Shown piece by piece: positions 24,481 to 33,310 of a DNA stretch of 37,959 nt. The first letter of the stretch is position 1. The number at the start of each line of letters is the position of its first letter. Source of the DNA: Bacteroidales bacterium (GTDB taxonomy: Bacteria; Bacteroidota; Bacteroidia; Bacteroidales; UBA932). The notes beneath the pieces are model-generated. The model made no database searches. It was not told the origin of the DNA and saw nothing but the letters and a program-made list of their open reading frames with translations. The stretch covers positions 1 through 37,959 of the forward strand of contig JAEEOM010000003.1 in assembly GCA_016284265.1 (NCBI GenBank), read 5' to 3'. Made by a program: the position numbers and the translations under genes.

Positions 24481-24492
24481 AAGCGAAGTAAA

Positions 24493-25089
24493 ATGATTCC
24501 CAAGGTGAAAAAATGGCTTTTTGCGGGCGTGCTCTGTCTGATGTTGCTCCCGGCCGGTTGCCGGCCTGAGGGCATCATCCCTCCCGCGGACATGGAGAAC
24601 CTTTTTGCCGAGTTCTATCTTGCCGACGCCTGCATTGAGACGATGAACAGTTCGGTCGGCAATGGACTCTTTTATCCGGATTCCGTGAGAGTCTATCAGC
24701 CGATCATCGAAAAGCAGGGATACTCGGAGGATGCGTTCCGCGAGTCGCTCGATTACTATCTCCACCGTCCTTCGGAAATGGTCAAGATTTTCAAGCATGT
24801 CCATGCCCGGCTGGAACTGGAGGCGGACCGTCCGGTAGAGAAACTCGATACGGAAGATGCAGAAGAAGAGGAAGCGCCGGACCAGGAAGAGGAAGAGACG
24901 GTGACGGAGAAAAAGCCTGTGAAAGAGGGGATTGAGCCGGAGATTGAGCGTGAGCCCGGCGACCTGCCGAAGGTGAAACCTGTACCGGAGCAGCTTCAAA
25001 AGGAAGAAAAGCCGGCCCCGAAACCGGCGAAAAAGCGGAAGCGAATGACCAAGTCGGATTTGAAACGGCTCGAGGAGGAGCTCAAATAG
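24493..25089 (+). CDS. DUF4296-type lipoprotein with charged C-terminal tail
   Basis: A 198-aa lipoprotein whose signal ends in LLPAGC (Cys at about 20). The domain that follows (PPADMENLFAEFYLADACIE; FYPDSVRVYQPIIEKQGYSE; LDYYLHRPSEMVKIF) matches DUF4296, a small helical family of Bacteroidota with no known role. The last 80 residues are a Glu/Lys/Pro-rich low-complexity tail that could span the periplasm or bind a partner. I chose ATG 24493 because the frame's earlier ATG at 24469 lies before the -7 box. It is the first gene of the long plus-strand run; dtd follows after 1 nt. Confidence 0.8.
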   Translation: MIPKVKKWLFAGVLCLMLLPAGCRPEGIIPPADMENLFAEFYLADACIETMNSSVGNGLFYPDSVRVYQPIIEKQGYSEDAFRESLDYYLHRPSEMVKIFKHVHARLELEADRPVEKLDTEDAEEEEAPDQEEEETVTEKKPVKEGIEPEIEREPGDLPKVKPVPEQLQKEEKPAPKPAKKRKRMTKSDLKRLEEELK

Positions 25090-25090
25090 C

Positions 25091-25543
25091 ATGCGTGTCG
25101 TCATCCAGCGGGTTTGTGAGGCTTCGGTCTCGATTGGCGGAAAATGCGTCTCTTCCATCGGGCGGGGGATGATGGTCCTCTGTGGATTCGAGGAAGCAGA
25201 CGGGGAGGAGGATCTGGACTGGACTGCCCGCAAGATTGCGGCCCTGCGCATCTTCGATGACGAAGCGGGCGTGATGAACCGCTCGGTCGTGGATGTGGGG
25301 CAGGAAATCCTGGTCGTGAGCCAGTTTACGCTGATGGCCTCCACCAAGAAGGGGAACCGTCCTTCGTACGTGAAAGCAGCCCGCCCCGAAACGGCCATCC
25401 CGCTTTATGAACGATTCAAAGACATGCTTGCCGGCCTGCTCGGCCGGCCGGTTCCCAGCGGCGTCTTCGGCGCCGAGATGCAGGTGGCGCTGGTCAACGA
25501 CGGTCCCGTCACGATCTGCATCGACAGCAAGAACAGAATATGA
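25091..25543 (+). CDS. dtd: D-aminoacyl-tRNA deacylase
   Basis: A 150-aa cytoplasmic DTD-type enzyme that hydrolyses D-aminoacyl-tRNA, such as D-Tyr-tRNA, and so protects translation from D-amino acids. The start MRVVIQRVCEASVSI and the two active-site motifs SQFTLMAST (about residues 77-85) and VNDGPVTI (near the C-terminus, corresponding to the NxGPVT motif with an extra Asp) are present. Length is normal. It overlaps the deoC start by 4 nt if the first ATG is used there. Confidence 0.95.
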   Translation: MRVVIQRVCEASVSIGGKCVSSIGRGMMVLCGFEEADGEEDLDWTARKIAALRIFDDEAGVMNRSVVDVGQEILVVSQFTLMASTKKGNRPSYVKAARPETAIPLYERFKDMLAGLLGRPVPSGVFGAEMQVALVNDGPVTICIDSKNRI

Positions 25544-26349
25544 TACATACTGATACGATGGAAAATAAGGAAATCTACAAGGCCGTCCTGGGGATGATCG
25601 ACCTGACCTCCCTCAATGGATCGGACACCTATTCCAAGATAGCGGCCATGACCGAAAAAGTCAACCGCTTCCACGATACGTTCCCGGACTATCCGCTGCC
25701 GGCTTCGATCTGCGTCTATCCCAACTTCGCAAAAACGGTGGCGCTTACGCGTGCTACAGACGAACTGCACGTGACGGTGGTCGGCGGCTGCTTCCCGGCA
25801 TCACAGAGTCCGTTGTCGGTGAAGGTGGCGGAATGCACGGCTGCTGTGGCCGACGGTGCCGATGAAGTGGACATTGTGCTGGCCCTCAATTCTTTCCTGG
25901 ACAACAACTATGAGGCGGCCCGGCAGGAGATCATCGAAATCGGTGCAGCCATCCGGGACATCCGCCCCGCTGTCCACCTGAAGGTGATTCTGGAGACCGG
26001 CGCTCTGCAGACGAAGAGTTTGATCGAAGATGCTTCGTTCCTGGCCATGGAAGCCGGAGCGGATTTTATCAAGACCTCTACCGGCAAGATGCAGCCGGCA
26101 GCCACGCCGGAGGCTGCGCAGATCATGTGCGAATGCATCCGGGAATACCACAACAGGACAGGCCGCATGGTGGGCTTCAAACCCGCGGGCGGCATTGCTA
26201 CACCCGAAGATGCCGTGACCTATTGGAACATCGTATCGGAAACACTGGGCGAAGCTTGGCTGGACAAGCGCTATTTCCGCTTTGGCGCCAGCCGCATGGC
26301 CAATAACCTGCTTTCAGCCCTGGAAGAACGGGAGATCAAGTATTACTAA
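25540..26349 (+). CDS. deoC: Deoxyribose-phosphate aldolase
   Basis: A class I aldolase of 269 aa (263 from the alternative ATG at 25558) that splits 2-deoxyribose 5-phosphate into glyceraldehyde 3-phosphate and acetaldehyde, the last step of deoxynucleoside breakdown. The Schiff-base lysine lies in DFIKTSTGKM and a second conserved lysine in VGFKPAGGI. ICVYPNFAKTVALT and VLETGALQTKSLI fit the DeoC barrel. The first ATG makes an ATGA overlap with dtd; neither candidate start has a strong ribosome-binding site. The amidohydrolase gene follows after 1 nt, giving a nucleoside-salvage pair. Confidence 0.94.
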   Translation: MIHTDTMENKEIYKAVLGMIDLTSLNGSDTYSKIAAMTEKVNRFHDTFPDYPLPASICVYPNFAKTVALTRATDELHVTVVGGCFPASQSPLSVKVAECTAAVADGADEVDIVLALNSFLDNNYEAARQEIIEIGAAIRDIRPAVHLKVILETGALQTKSLIEDASFLAMEAGADFIKTSTGKMQPAATPEAAQIMCECIREYHNRTGRMVGFKPAGGIATPEDAVTYWNIVSETLGEAWLDKRYFRFGASRMANNLLSALEEREIKYY

Positions 26350-26350
26350 G

Positions 26351-27547
26351 ATGGGAAGCCTGCTGATCAAGAACGTCCTGCTGGACGGGAAGAAGACCGA
26401 TATCCTGATTGAGGGGAACCGCTTCGGCTCCCTGGCTGCTCCGGCCGGAACGGTAGCGGATACGGTGCTTGAAGCGGAAGGGATGGCCATCCTTCCTCCG
26501 TTCTATAATACGCATACGCATGCCGCGATGAGCCTGCTCCGCGGTTATGCCGATGACATGCCGTTGCAGAAATGGCTGACAGATTACATCTGGCCCTTTG
26601 AAAACAAAATGACGCGGCAGGATATCCGCGAGGGGTCACGCCTGGCTGTCCGGGAGATGATCCGCACGGGCAGCGTCTTTTTCTCTGACATGTACTTCGA
26701 CATCGAAGAGACGATCGAAGTGGTGCAGGAATACGGAATGCGGGCTGCCATCGGTGTGACGTTCGTGGAGTCACACTCCAAGTCCCAGCAGTCTGAAAAA
26801 CTGGATATGCTCCGTCACTGGGTCGATCCGACCGGTGGTTTGATCAGCCTGACCGTCGCGCCGCACGCCATCTATACAGTGGGTCCCGACCTGCTGGTCA
26901 AGTGCGCCGAGACGGCGCGTACGCTCGGGATGAAGATTCACATACACATCTCCGAAACCCGGCATGAAGTGGACGATTGCGTGCGGGAGCATGGCACCAC
27001 GCCGGTCCGCTATCTGGACAGCCTGGGCTTTCTCGGCCCGGACGTCATTGCGGCGCACGTCGTCCATGTGGATGAGGAAGAGGCAGCCATTCTGGCCCGC
27101 CGCGGCGTGACGATTTCACACTGTCCCTGTTCGAACATGAAACTGGCTTCCGGCACTTTCCCTTATCAGATGCTCCGCGCAGCGGGCTGCCGGATCACGC
27201 TCGGGACGGACGGGGATTCCTCCAACAACAACCTCGACATGCGTGAGGAGATGAAATTCGCCGCGTTGCTCGCCAAGTCAACCAGCGGCAATCCCGAAAC
27301 GATGCCTGCCGGTGAAGCACTGGCGATGGCTACGCGCAACGGCGCCGAAGCTTTCGGCATTGATGCCGGCGAAATCCGGGAAGGGATGTTGGCCGACGCC
27401 TTGCTGATCCGGCTCGACGACGAACGGATGCAGCCCTGCCACAACCTGGTTTCCAACTGGGTCTATGCAGCTGGCAGCAGTTGTATAGACACGGTTCTCT
27501 GCAACGGCCGGATCCTGATGAAAGACCGCATCATCCTCTCTGAATAA
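26351..27547 (+). CDS. Amidohydrolase, SAH/MTA deaminase-like
   Basis: A 398-aa metal-dependent hydrolase of the MtaD/SsnA branch. Metal-binding motifs are NTHTHAAM (His55, His57), IHIHISE, AAHVVHVDEEE and LGTDGDSSNNNLDM. The family deaminates S-adenosylhomocysteine, 5'-methylthioadenosine or adenosine to the inosyl form, though related members act on other amines, so the substrate should be treated as probable only. It follows deoC by 1 nt and precedes the alarmone-synthetase-like gene by 11 nt. This places purine nucleoside turnover directly before a nucleotide-signalling block. Confidence 0.87.
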   Translation: MGSLLIKNVLLDGKKTDILIEGNRFGSLAAPAGTVADTVLEAEGMAILPPFYNTHTHAAMSLLRGYADDMPLQKWLTDYIWPFENKMTRQDIREGSRLAVREMIRTGSVFFSDMYFDIEETIEVVQEYGMRAAIGVTFVESHSKSQQSEKLDMLRHWVDPTGGLISLTVAPHAIYTVGPDLLVKCAETARTLGMKIHIHISETRHEVDDCVREHGTTPVRYLDSLGFLGPDVIAAHVVHVDEEEAAILARRGVTISHCPCSNMKLASGTFPYQMLRAAGCRITLGTDGDSSNNNLDMREEMKFAALLAKSTSGNPETMPAGEALAMATRNGAEAFGIDAGEIREGMLADALLIRLDDERMQPCHNLVSNWVYAAGSSCIDTVLCNGRILMKDRIILSE

Positions 27548-27558
27548 TTCAACCGGCC

Positions 27559-28656
27559 ATGGGCAAAAACTTACAAGAATACGGCCTGGACATGCACGGC
27601 ACGATGATCCTGGAAGAGTTTCGGGAGATGCTTCCTGTCTTTTCCCAGATGAAATCCATCGTGCTTGAGAAACTGGACGGTTGCCTGCAACGGGCGGGGC
27701 TGGTGGTTTCGGGTGTCGAGGCGCGGGTCAAAGATGAAGCCAGCCTGGCCGGAAAGCTGGAGCTCAAGGGACAGAAATACAAGACGCTCTCCGATATCAC
27801 CGACATCGTGGGTGCCCGCGTGATTACGTTCTACAGTGACGAAGTCGATAAAATCGCCGCTTTGGTGGACAATACCTTCGAGGTGGACTGGGAAAATTCG
27901 GTGGACAAGCGCAAACTGTTGGGCAATGATACTTTCGGCTATCTGTCGCTACACTATATCTGCCGGATTCCTGAGTCCCTGTACCACGATCCTGCTTGTC
28001 CCGAACTGAATCAGTACCGGTTCGAGATCCAGATGCGGACGGCCCTGCAGCATGTCTGGGCCAACATGAACCACGATACGGGATACAAGAGCGGTTTCGA
28101 GGTTCCGAAAGAATACATCCGGAGCCTGACCCGCCTGGCGGGCCTGCTGGAACTGGCGGACGACGAGTTCAGCCGCATCCGCAAGGACTTGACCGATTAC
28201 CGCCGCAAAATGGAGCAGCTGGTCAAGGACGGAAGCTTCGACGAGGTCTCCCTCAATGCCGATACGTTCCGCAGTTACCTGGCGCTCGACCCCTTCGCAT
28301 CGCTCAACGCGAAGATTGCGGCCATCAACCAGGCCGAGGTGCAGCAACTCAGCGGTATGCCTTACCTGGAACCGATGCGGCTCATAGGGCTCCAGACGCT
28401 GGGCGATGTGGAGCGGATGCGCAAATCCTGTTCGGAGAAAGCCTATCAGCTGGCTCTTCACCAGATCAGTGGAACCGACCTCGACATCATCGCTTCCACG
28501 CTCGGCCTGCAGAATGTCTGTCTGGCCTATGCGGGTGAAAAGGGCGGTGAAAAAGGCATTGAATTCTTTCTGAATTATCTGAACGGTCCTTCTCGTTATA
28601 ACGCCGCGACGGCCAGGAAACTCTATCAACAACTCTGCAAGATTCATGACATGTAA
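27559..28656 (+). CDS. RelA/SpoT synthetase-domain protein (alarmone synthetase-like)
   Basis: A 365-aa cytoplasmic protein. Its first 180 residues carry the RelA/SpoT nucleotidyl-pyrophosphokinase fold: ARVKDEASLAGKL (Arg56, Lys58), ITDIVGARVITFY, FGYLSLHYICR (127-135; Leu where many have Arg or Gln) and FEIQMRTALQHVWANMNHDT with the catalytic Glu at 156. The rest is a mostly helical domain of unknown role that lacks TGS or ACT features. The likely reaction is transfer of pyrophosphate from ATP to GDP/GTP or a related nucleotide; the acceptor cannot be predicted. It has no hydrolase domain, but an HD hydrolase is encoded 2 nt downstream. Confidence 0.85.
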   Translation: MGKNLQEYGLDMHGTMILEEFREMLPVFSQMKSIVLEKLDGCLQRAGLVVSGVEARVKDEASLAGKLELKGQKYKTLSDITDIVGARVITFYSDEVDKIAALVDNTFEVDWENSVDKRKLLGNDTFGYLSLHYICRIPESLYHDPACPELNQYRFEIQMRTALQHVWANMNHDTGYKSGFEVPKEYIRSLTRLAGLLELADDEFSRIRKDLTDYRRKMEQLVKDGSFDEVSLNADTFRSYLALDPFASLNAKIAAINQAEVQQLSGMPYLEPMRLIGLQTLGDVERMRKSCSEKAYQLALHQISGTDLDIIASTLGLQNVCLAYAGEKGGEKGIEFFLNYLNGPSRYNAATARKLYQQLCKIHDM

Positions 28657-28658
28657 CC

Positions 28659-30071
28659 ATGGCAAATTCTTTCATCGACAGTACTCTGCTTGACAAGGCC
28701 ATCGTCTTTGCCGTTCAGGCTCACCACAATACGGAGCGCCGTGGAAAAGGGTTCCCGTATATCGTCCATCCGCTGGAAGCGGTGGCTGTCGTGGCCACCC
28801 TCTCTTCCGACCAGGAACTGCTGGCGGCGGCTGCGCTCCACGATGTAGTCGAGGATACGTCGATCACACTGGATCAGCTGCGACGGGAATTCGGCGATAA
28901 GGTGGCGTTCCTGGTGGAACAGGAAAGCGACAAGTTTGTTCCGGAGCGCAGCGAGTCCGACAGTTGGCGCGACCGCAAACAGGGTGCCATTGACCGGCTG
29001 GCAGCTGCACCGTACGAAGCAAAGATCGTCGCGTTGGGCGACAAGCTCTCCAACATGCGCGCCATTGCCCGTGATTACGACGACATGGGCGACAAACTTT
29101 GGGAGCGTTTTCACGCACCCGGTGGCCGTGTGGATCATGAATGGCATTACCGGGGCCTGGCACAGTCGCTGAGTGATCTGGCCGGCACGCATGCTTATAC
29201 GGAATTTACTCAATTGATTGAACATGTCTTCGGCAAACCCCGGCCGGAGTTGATCGATCTGAATGACTATGAAGTGAGTGGTGATGGCTATACGGCGATC
29301 AGTTACAACCACAAGGACGGGAAACGGATGATGAAGCTCTATGCGGAGTATATGCCGGTTTCCGTGCCGGAGCAGGAACTGAAGATGTCCTGGTCCATCA
29401 TGGACCTCGGCTTGCACATCCCTCGGGCTTACCGGTTGGTGACAGACGGGAAACGGGTGGGGGTCGAATTCGAACGGATTACCCGCAAACGCTCTTTTGC
29501 CCGCGCCATCTCGCAGGAGCCGGAACGGCTGGATGAATATACGGCCGAGTTCGCCAGACAGTGCCTGAAACTCCATGCTACGCCGTGCAATTCGGAGGTG
29601 TTCCCTTCCGTCAAGGATCATTTCCACGGAGTCATCGAAGCTTCCCATGATTTCGACGATGCCCAGAAAGCCCGTTTGCAAGCCTTCGTGGACCAAGCCC
29701 CCGACGCCACAACCTGCCTGCACGGTGATATGCACATCGGCAATATCATTACCGACGGCAAGCAGACCTGGTGGATTGACCTGGCTGATTTCCGCTACGG
29801 ACATCCTTTCTTTGACCTGGGGATGCTCTATTTCGTGTGCATCTCCAATCCGAGCGATGCATTGGCGGACCAGCTTTTTCATGTAACGCATGCCCAGATG
29901 ATGCGGGTCTGGGAAGTGTTCGTACAAACATACTTCGGCCCGGAGGCTGACCTGCAGGAAATCAACCGGCAGATTCAGCCCTATGCTGCCTTGTACATGA
30001 TTCATTTTGCCAACCGGGAGTCGATGCTTCCGCATTGGCGTACCGATATTGAAAGAATGCTGCTCCGGTAA
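28659..30071 (+). CDS. Mesh1-like HD hydrolase fused to APH-type phosphotransferase
   Basis: A 470-aa two-domain protein. Residues 1-190 are a RelA/SpoT-type HD domain: AVQAHHNTERRGKGFPYIVH, the AALHDVVEDT motif (His61-Asp62, Glu65-Asp66) and ALGDKLSNMRAI, the pattern of small alarmone hydrolases. Residues about 205-470 have an aminoglycoside phosphotransferase/choline kinase fold: CLHGDMHIGNI (catalytic Asp at 357) and WWIDLADF (Asp374), close in style to the TIGR02172 phosphotransferases. So one protein may remove a 3'-pyrophosphate and phosphorylate an unknown substrate. The frame is continuous with no sign of a sequencing join. Confidence 0.82.
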   Translation: MANSFIDSTLLDKAIVFAVQAHHNTERRGKGFPYIVHPLEAVAVVATLSSDQELLAAAALHDVVEDTSITLDQLRREFGDKVAFLVEQESDKFVPERSESDSWRDRKQGAIDRLAAAPYEAKIVALGDKLSNMRAIARDYDDMGDKLWERFHAPGGRVDHEWHYRGLAQSLSDLAGTHAYTEFTQLIEHVFGKPRPELIDLNDYEVSGDGYTAISYNHKDGKRMMKLYAEYMPVSVPEQELKMSWSIMDLGLHIPRAYRLVTDGKRVGVEFERITRKRSFARAISQEPERLDEYTAEFARQCLKLHATPCNSEVFPSVKDHFHGVIEASHDFDDAQKARLQAFVDQAPDATTCLHGDMHIGNIITDGKQTWWIDLADFRYGHPFFDLGMLYFVCISNPSDALADQLFHVTHAQMMRVWEVFVQTYFGPEADLQEINRQIQPYAALYMIHFANRESMLPHWRTDIERMLLR

Positions 30072-30072
30072 G

Positions 30073-31377
30073 ATGCATTACATTTTTGTCATTAACGGAC
30101 GGGACGACAAGTCCTTCATCGCCCAAGACGTAGAGAGGCAGATCGCAGAAGCCGGTTCCAGGCTGGACTATGAGATTTACCGGACCACGGGGGTGGGGGA
30201 CGGAACGCGTTTCGTACGGATCTATTGTGACCTGCACCCCCGGATTGAATGCTGCTTCGTCGCTTGCGGCGGAAGCGGAACGTTCATTGAGGTCGCGTCC
30301 GGGTTGGTAGGCTTCTCCAAAAAGTACCTGAGCGTTCTTTCCTACGGGCTGACGAACGATTTCATCAAATGCTATCCGGACAGGGATTTTCATTCGCTTC
30401 CCAAGTTGCTGGCCGGTACCCCGCGGCCGGTGGACATCATGCGGGTCAATGACAACTATGCCATCAATGTCATCAACGTCGGGTTTGAGGCGGTAGTCGC
30501 TTCCCGGGTCTATGACCTGGAGGCTTCCGGCAAGACCAGACATGCGGTCACAAGAGGAATCGGGTATGCCCTCTTGTTCGGAAAACGCAACCGGATCCGG
30601 GTCATCGCCGACGGGGAACGCATGAACCGGCGCAATTTGTTTCTCTGCTCAATGTCGAACGGGCGCTGGGTGGCCGGGAAGTATTTGTGTGCACCGGATG
30701 CGGACCCGGAAGACGGCCTGATCGAGTTCAGCATCGTACGTCGGATGAGCCCGCTTACCTTGTTGCGCGTTCTGCCGCTTTACGAGCGGGGCGAGCAGTT
30801 TACGCGTAATCCGGGAAAACGGAAATTCATCCACCGGCGTGTGCGCAGCGTACAACTCCGCTCCCGGGACCTGATTGACATCTGTCTGGACGGGGAGATC
30901 CTCTCCGGCCATTCTTTCGACATCGAAATATTACACCATTCCATTCAATTGATCCTTCCATCCCTCGTATCCATGAAAAAAAGATTTGAACCCATCGTCG
31001 ACAAATGTGGCGAGATTGTCGATTATCTCATGTCCTCGCCTGATATTCCGCAGGATGAAGCCCTGCAGTTCAAGATCCGTCTCTCCATCGAGGAGGCAGT
31101 GGAGAATGTGGTCCGCTATGCCTATGACGGCGGTTTGGGATGGATCGAGGTCGGTACGGAACTCGATCCGGAAGGCGTCATGCTGACCATCCTGCTCAAG
31201 GATGCCGGAGTCCCTTTCAATCCGCTTGAAAAAGAAGATCCCGACATCACCCAGTCTGTGGAGGACCGGGAGATTGGTGGGCTGGGTATCTTCTTGTGCA
31301 AGAAACTGATGGACCGTATCGAATACAAGTACGAGGATGGGTGCAACATCCTCATCATGACCAAGCGAGTCGCCTGA
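30073..31377 (+). CDS. Diacylglycerol-kinase-like domain fused to RsbW-type anti-sigma ATPase
   Basis: A 434-aa fusion. Residues 1-295 align by eye with lipid kinases of the DgkB/YegS group: an N-terminal VINGRDD strand, GGSGTFIEVASGL (66-78), YGLTNDF, an INVGFEA strand, APDADPEDGLIEF and a C-terminal CLDGEIL. The normal GGDGT Asp is Ser68, so kinase activity is doubtful. Residues about 300-434 are a GHKL histidine-kinase-like ATPase as in RsbW/SpoIIAB: N-box EEAVENVVRYAY (Asn345), DAGVPF (Asp377) and GGLGIFL (402-408). An internal ATG at 30973 could give a free ATPase. It lies 1 nt after the HD-APH gene. Confidence 0.82.
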   Translation: MHYIFVINGRDDKSFIAQDVERQIAEAGSRLDYEIYRTTGVGDGTRFVRIYCDLHPRIECCFVACGGSGTFIEVASGLVGFSKKYLSVLSYGLTNDFIKCYPDRDFHSLPKLLAGTPRPVDIMRVNDNYAINVINVGFEAVVASRVYDLEASGKTRHAVTRGIGYALLFGKRNRIRVIADGERMNRRNLFLCSMSNGRWVAGKYLCAPDADPEDGLIEFSIVRRMSPLTLLRVLPLYERGEQFTRNPGKRKFIHRRVRSVQLRSRDLIDICLDGEILSGHSFDIEILHHSIQLILPSLVSMKKRFEPIVDKCGEIVDYLMSSPDIPQDEALQFKIRLSIEEAVENVVRYAYDGGLGWIEVGTELDPEGVMLTILLKDAGVPFNPLEKEDPDITQSVEDREIGGLGIFLCKKLMDRIEYKYEDGCNILIMTKRVA

Positions 31378-31384
31378 TCCCGCC

Positions 31385-33289
31385 ATGCCGCTTCACAGCC
31401 AATCAATAGCCCGACGGCTCAGCCGGTATGTCTTGTTGATCTCTGCCGGTATGCTGCTGTTCACCACCATTCTGATGGGCATCTTCGGCCGTCGTGCAAT
31501 CATCAGGATCACGACCGAAGTGGCCGAGAAGGAGGTCGATCTGGTCGCCGGGAACATCGACATGCTGATTTCCGAGGTAGAACTGGCCGTGGGCAATGTG
31601 GACTGGTTTGTCCAGCGGGGTGGCATGCGGGAGCAATTCATGTACGATGCGACGAGAGAACTGGTCATGTCCAACCCGAGTATCATTGGCAGTGCAGTCG
31701 CCTTCGAGCCCTATTATTTCCAGGGACGGCGTTGGTTTGCACCCTATTCCTACATCGAAAAACAGACCGGGGAGATGCATACGATCCAGATGGGTAACGC
31801 TGATTACGATTATCCGACGATGGACTGGTACCGGGTCCCCAAGTTGTTTGACCGGCCGGTGTGGAGTGAACCCTATTTCGACGAGGGCGGCGGTAGCCGG
31901 CGGATGGCGACTTATTCGTTGCCGCTCAAGGATACGACCGGTACTTTTTTCGGCATCCTTACATCGGATATTTCCTTGGAAGGTATGTCCAACCGGTTGA
32001 AGAGAATTACTCCCTATTGGGATTCATACGCAGTGCTTGTCAGTGCGAGGGGAACTTATATCGTTCATCCCGACAGTTCCATGGTCCTCAAACATTCCAT
32101 CTTCGACACCGTTTCGCAAATGAGCGACACCACGGCCCTGACCATCGCCCAGAACATGCTCAACAGCAAGAAAGGATCGGTCCGTTTCCACGGGAACAGG
32201 AATGAAGATTATTTCGGCGTGTACCGGCCGATCAGCAACGGATGGTCGATCCTGCTGGTCAATTCGTACGATTCGGTGTTCCATTATCTGTCTATCTTCA
32301 ACGTGATCATGGCGATCATGGCAATTCTCGGACTGATCGGGCTGTATGTCGGATGCCGTAACGTCATCCGGCGCCAGATGATGCCCATTGTGGAATTCAC
32401 CCAGGTGTCGATGACCATGGCCAAGGGCAATTTCAAGGCCCGTCTGCCCGAAGTGAAGCGGGGGGAAGAACTGCAGAAGTTGCGCGATTCGATGGCCTTC
32501 ATGCAACAGTCCATCCGCGAGTACATCGCCGAACTGAAGACCACGACGGCGTCCAACGAACGTTATGAGAGCGAATTGACCATTGCCCGGGACATCCAGA
32601 TGAGCATGTTGCCGCAGAACTTCCCGAATCATCCCGGCTGTGACCTCTACGCAATGGTGCAGCCGGCCAAGGAGGTGGGCGGCGACCTGTACGATTTCAT
32701 CGACGTGGGAGACCGGGTCTTCTTCCTGGTGGGCGACGTCTCCGGGAAAGGTGTCCCGGCCGCGTTATTCATGGCCATAACGCGGGCGGCCTTCCGTTTC
32801 ATCGGCGCTTTGGGCCTGCCGATCAACGAAGTGGTCCGCCGGGTGAACGACTGCCTCTGCGACGGAAACACGAATGAGATGTTCGTTACGCTCTTTGCCG
32901 GCTGCCTCAATACCTCCACCGGCGTCATGGAGTTCTGCAATGCGGGCCACAACCCTATCGTTATCGTCGCACCGGACGGTTCGGCATCGTTCTTGCGTGC
33001 GAAGCCCAACCTGGCGGCCGGCCTGTTTGAACGTTTTCCTTATGAAGCCGAGCAGATCCGACTGGAACACGGTTCTCGTCTGATCGTCTATACGGATGGC
33101 GTGACGGAGGCCGAACGTGCCGACAAGACGCAGTTCGGTGAACAGGCGTTGCTGGACTGGGCCAGGAAGATGAACCCTTCGGTCTCGGCCAAAGCCTCGA
33201 CCCTCGACCTGTATGCCCGGGTCCGTCACTTTACCGGCGATGCGGAGCAGAACGACGACATCACGATCATGTCAATCTTATTGAAATAA
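31385..33289 (+). CDS. Membrane sensor PP2C phosphatase (Cache-HAMP-SpoIIE/RsbU)
   Basis: A 634-aa inner-membrane protein. It has an N-terminal transmembrane helix (about 15-37), a periplasmic dCache-like sensor of about 260 residues (AFEPYYFQGRRWFAPYSY; YDYPTMDWYRVPKL; SYAVLVSARGTYIVHP), a second helix (about 305-325), a HAMP segment (PIVEFTQVSMTMAKGNFKAR) and a short coiled linker with ARDIQMSMLPQ. The PP2C domain follows, with KEVGGDLYDF (Asp434), LVGDVSGKGVPAALFM (Asp451), YTDGVTEAE and DDITIMSI. It should dephosphorylate the STAS protein encoded next. The sensed ligand is unknown; Cache domains often bind amino acids, organic acids or purines. Confidence 0.92.
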   Translation: MPLHSQSIARRLSRYVLLISAGMLLFTTILMGIFGRRAIIRITTEVAEKEVDLVAGNIDMLISEVELAVGNVDWFVQRGGMREQFMYDATRELVMSNPSIIGSAVAFEPYYFQGRRWFAPYSYIEKQTGEMHTIQMGNADYDYPTMDWYRVPKLFDRPVWSEPYFDEGGGSRRMATYSLPLKDTTGTFFGILTSDISLEGMSNRLKRITPYWDSYAVLVSARGTYIVHPDSSMVLKHSIFDTVSQMSDTTALTIAQNMLNSKKGSVRFHGNRNEDYFGVYRPISNGWSILLVNSYDSVFHYLSIFNVIMAIMAILGLIGLYVGCRNVIRRQMMPIVEFTQVSMTMAKGNFKARLPEVKRGEELQKLRDSMAFMQQSIREYIAELKTTTASNERYESELTIARDIQMSMLPQNFPNHPGCDLYAMVQPAKEVGGDLYDFIDVGDRVFFLVGDVSGKGVPAALFMAITRAAFRFIGALGLPINEVVRRVNDCLCDGNTNEMFVTLFAGCLNTSTGVMEFCNAGHNPIVIVAPDGSASFLRAKPNLAAGLFERFPYEAEQIRLEHGSRLIVYTDGVTEAERADKTQFGEQALLDWARKMNPSVSAKASTLDLYARVRHFTGDAEQNDDITIMSILLK

Positions 33290-33310
33290 TAATATAATGC
33301 AAGATAAAAA

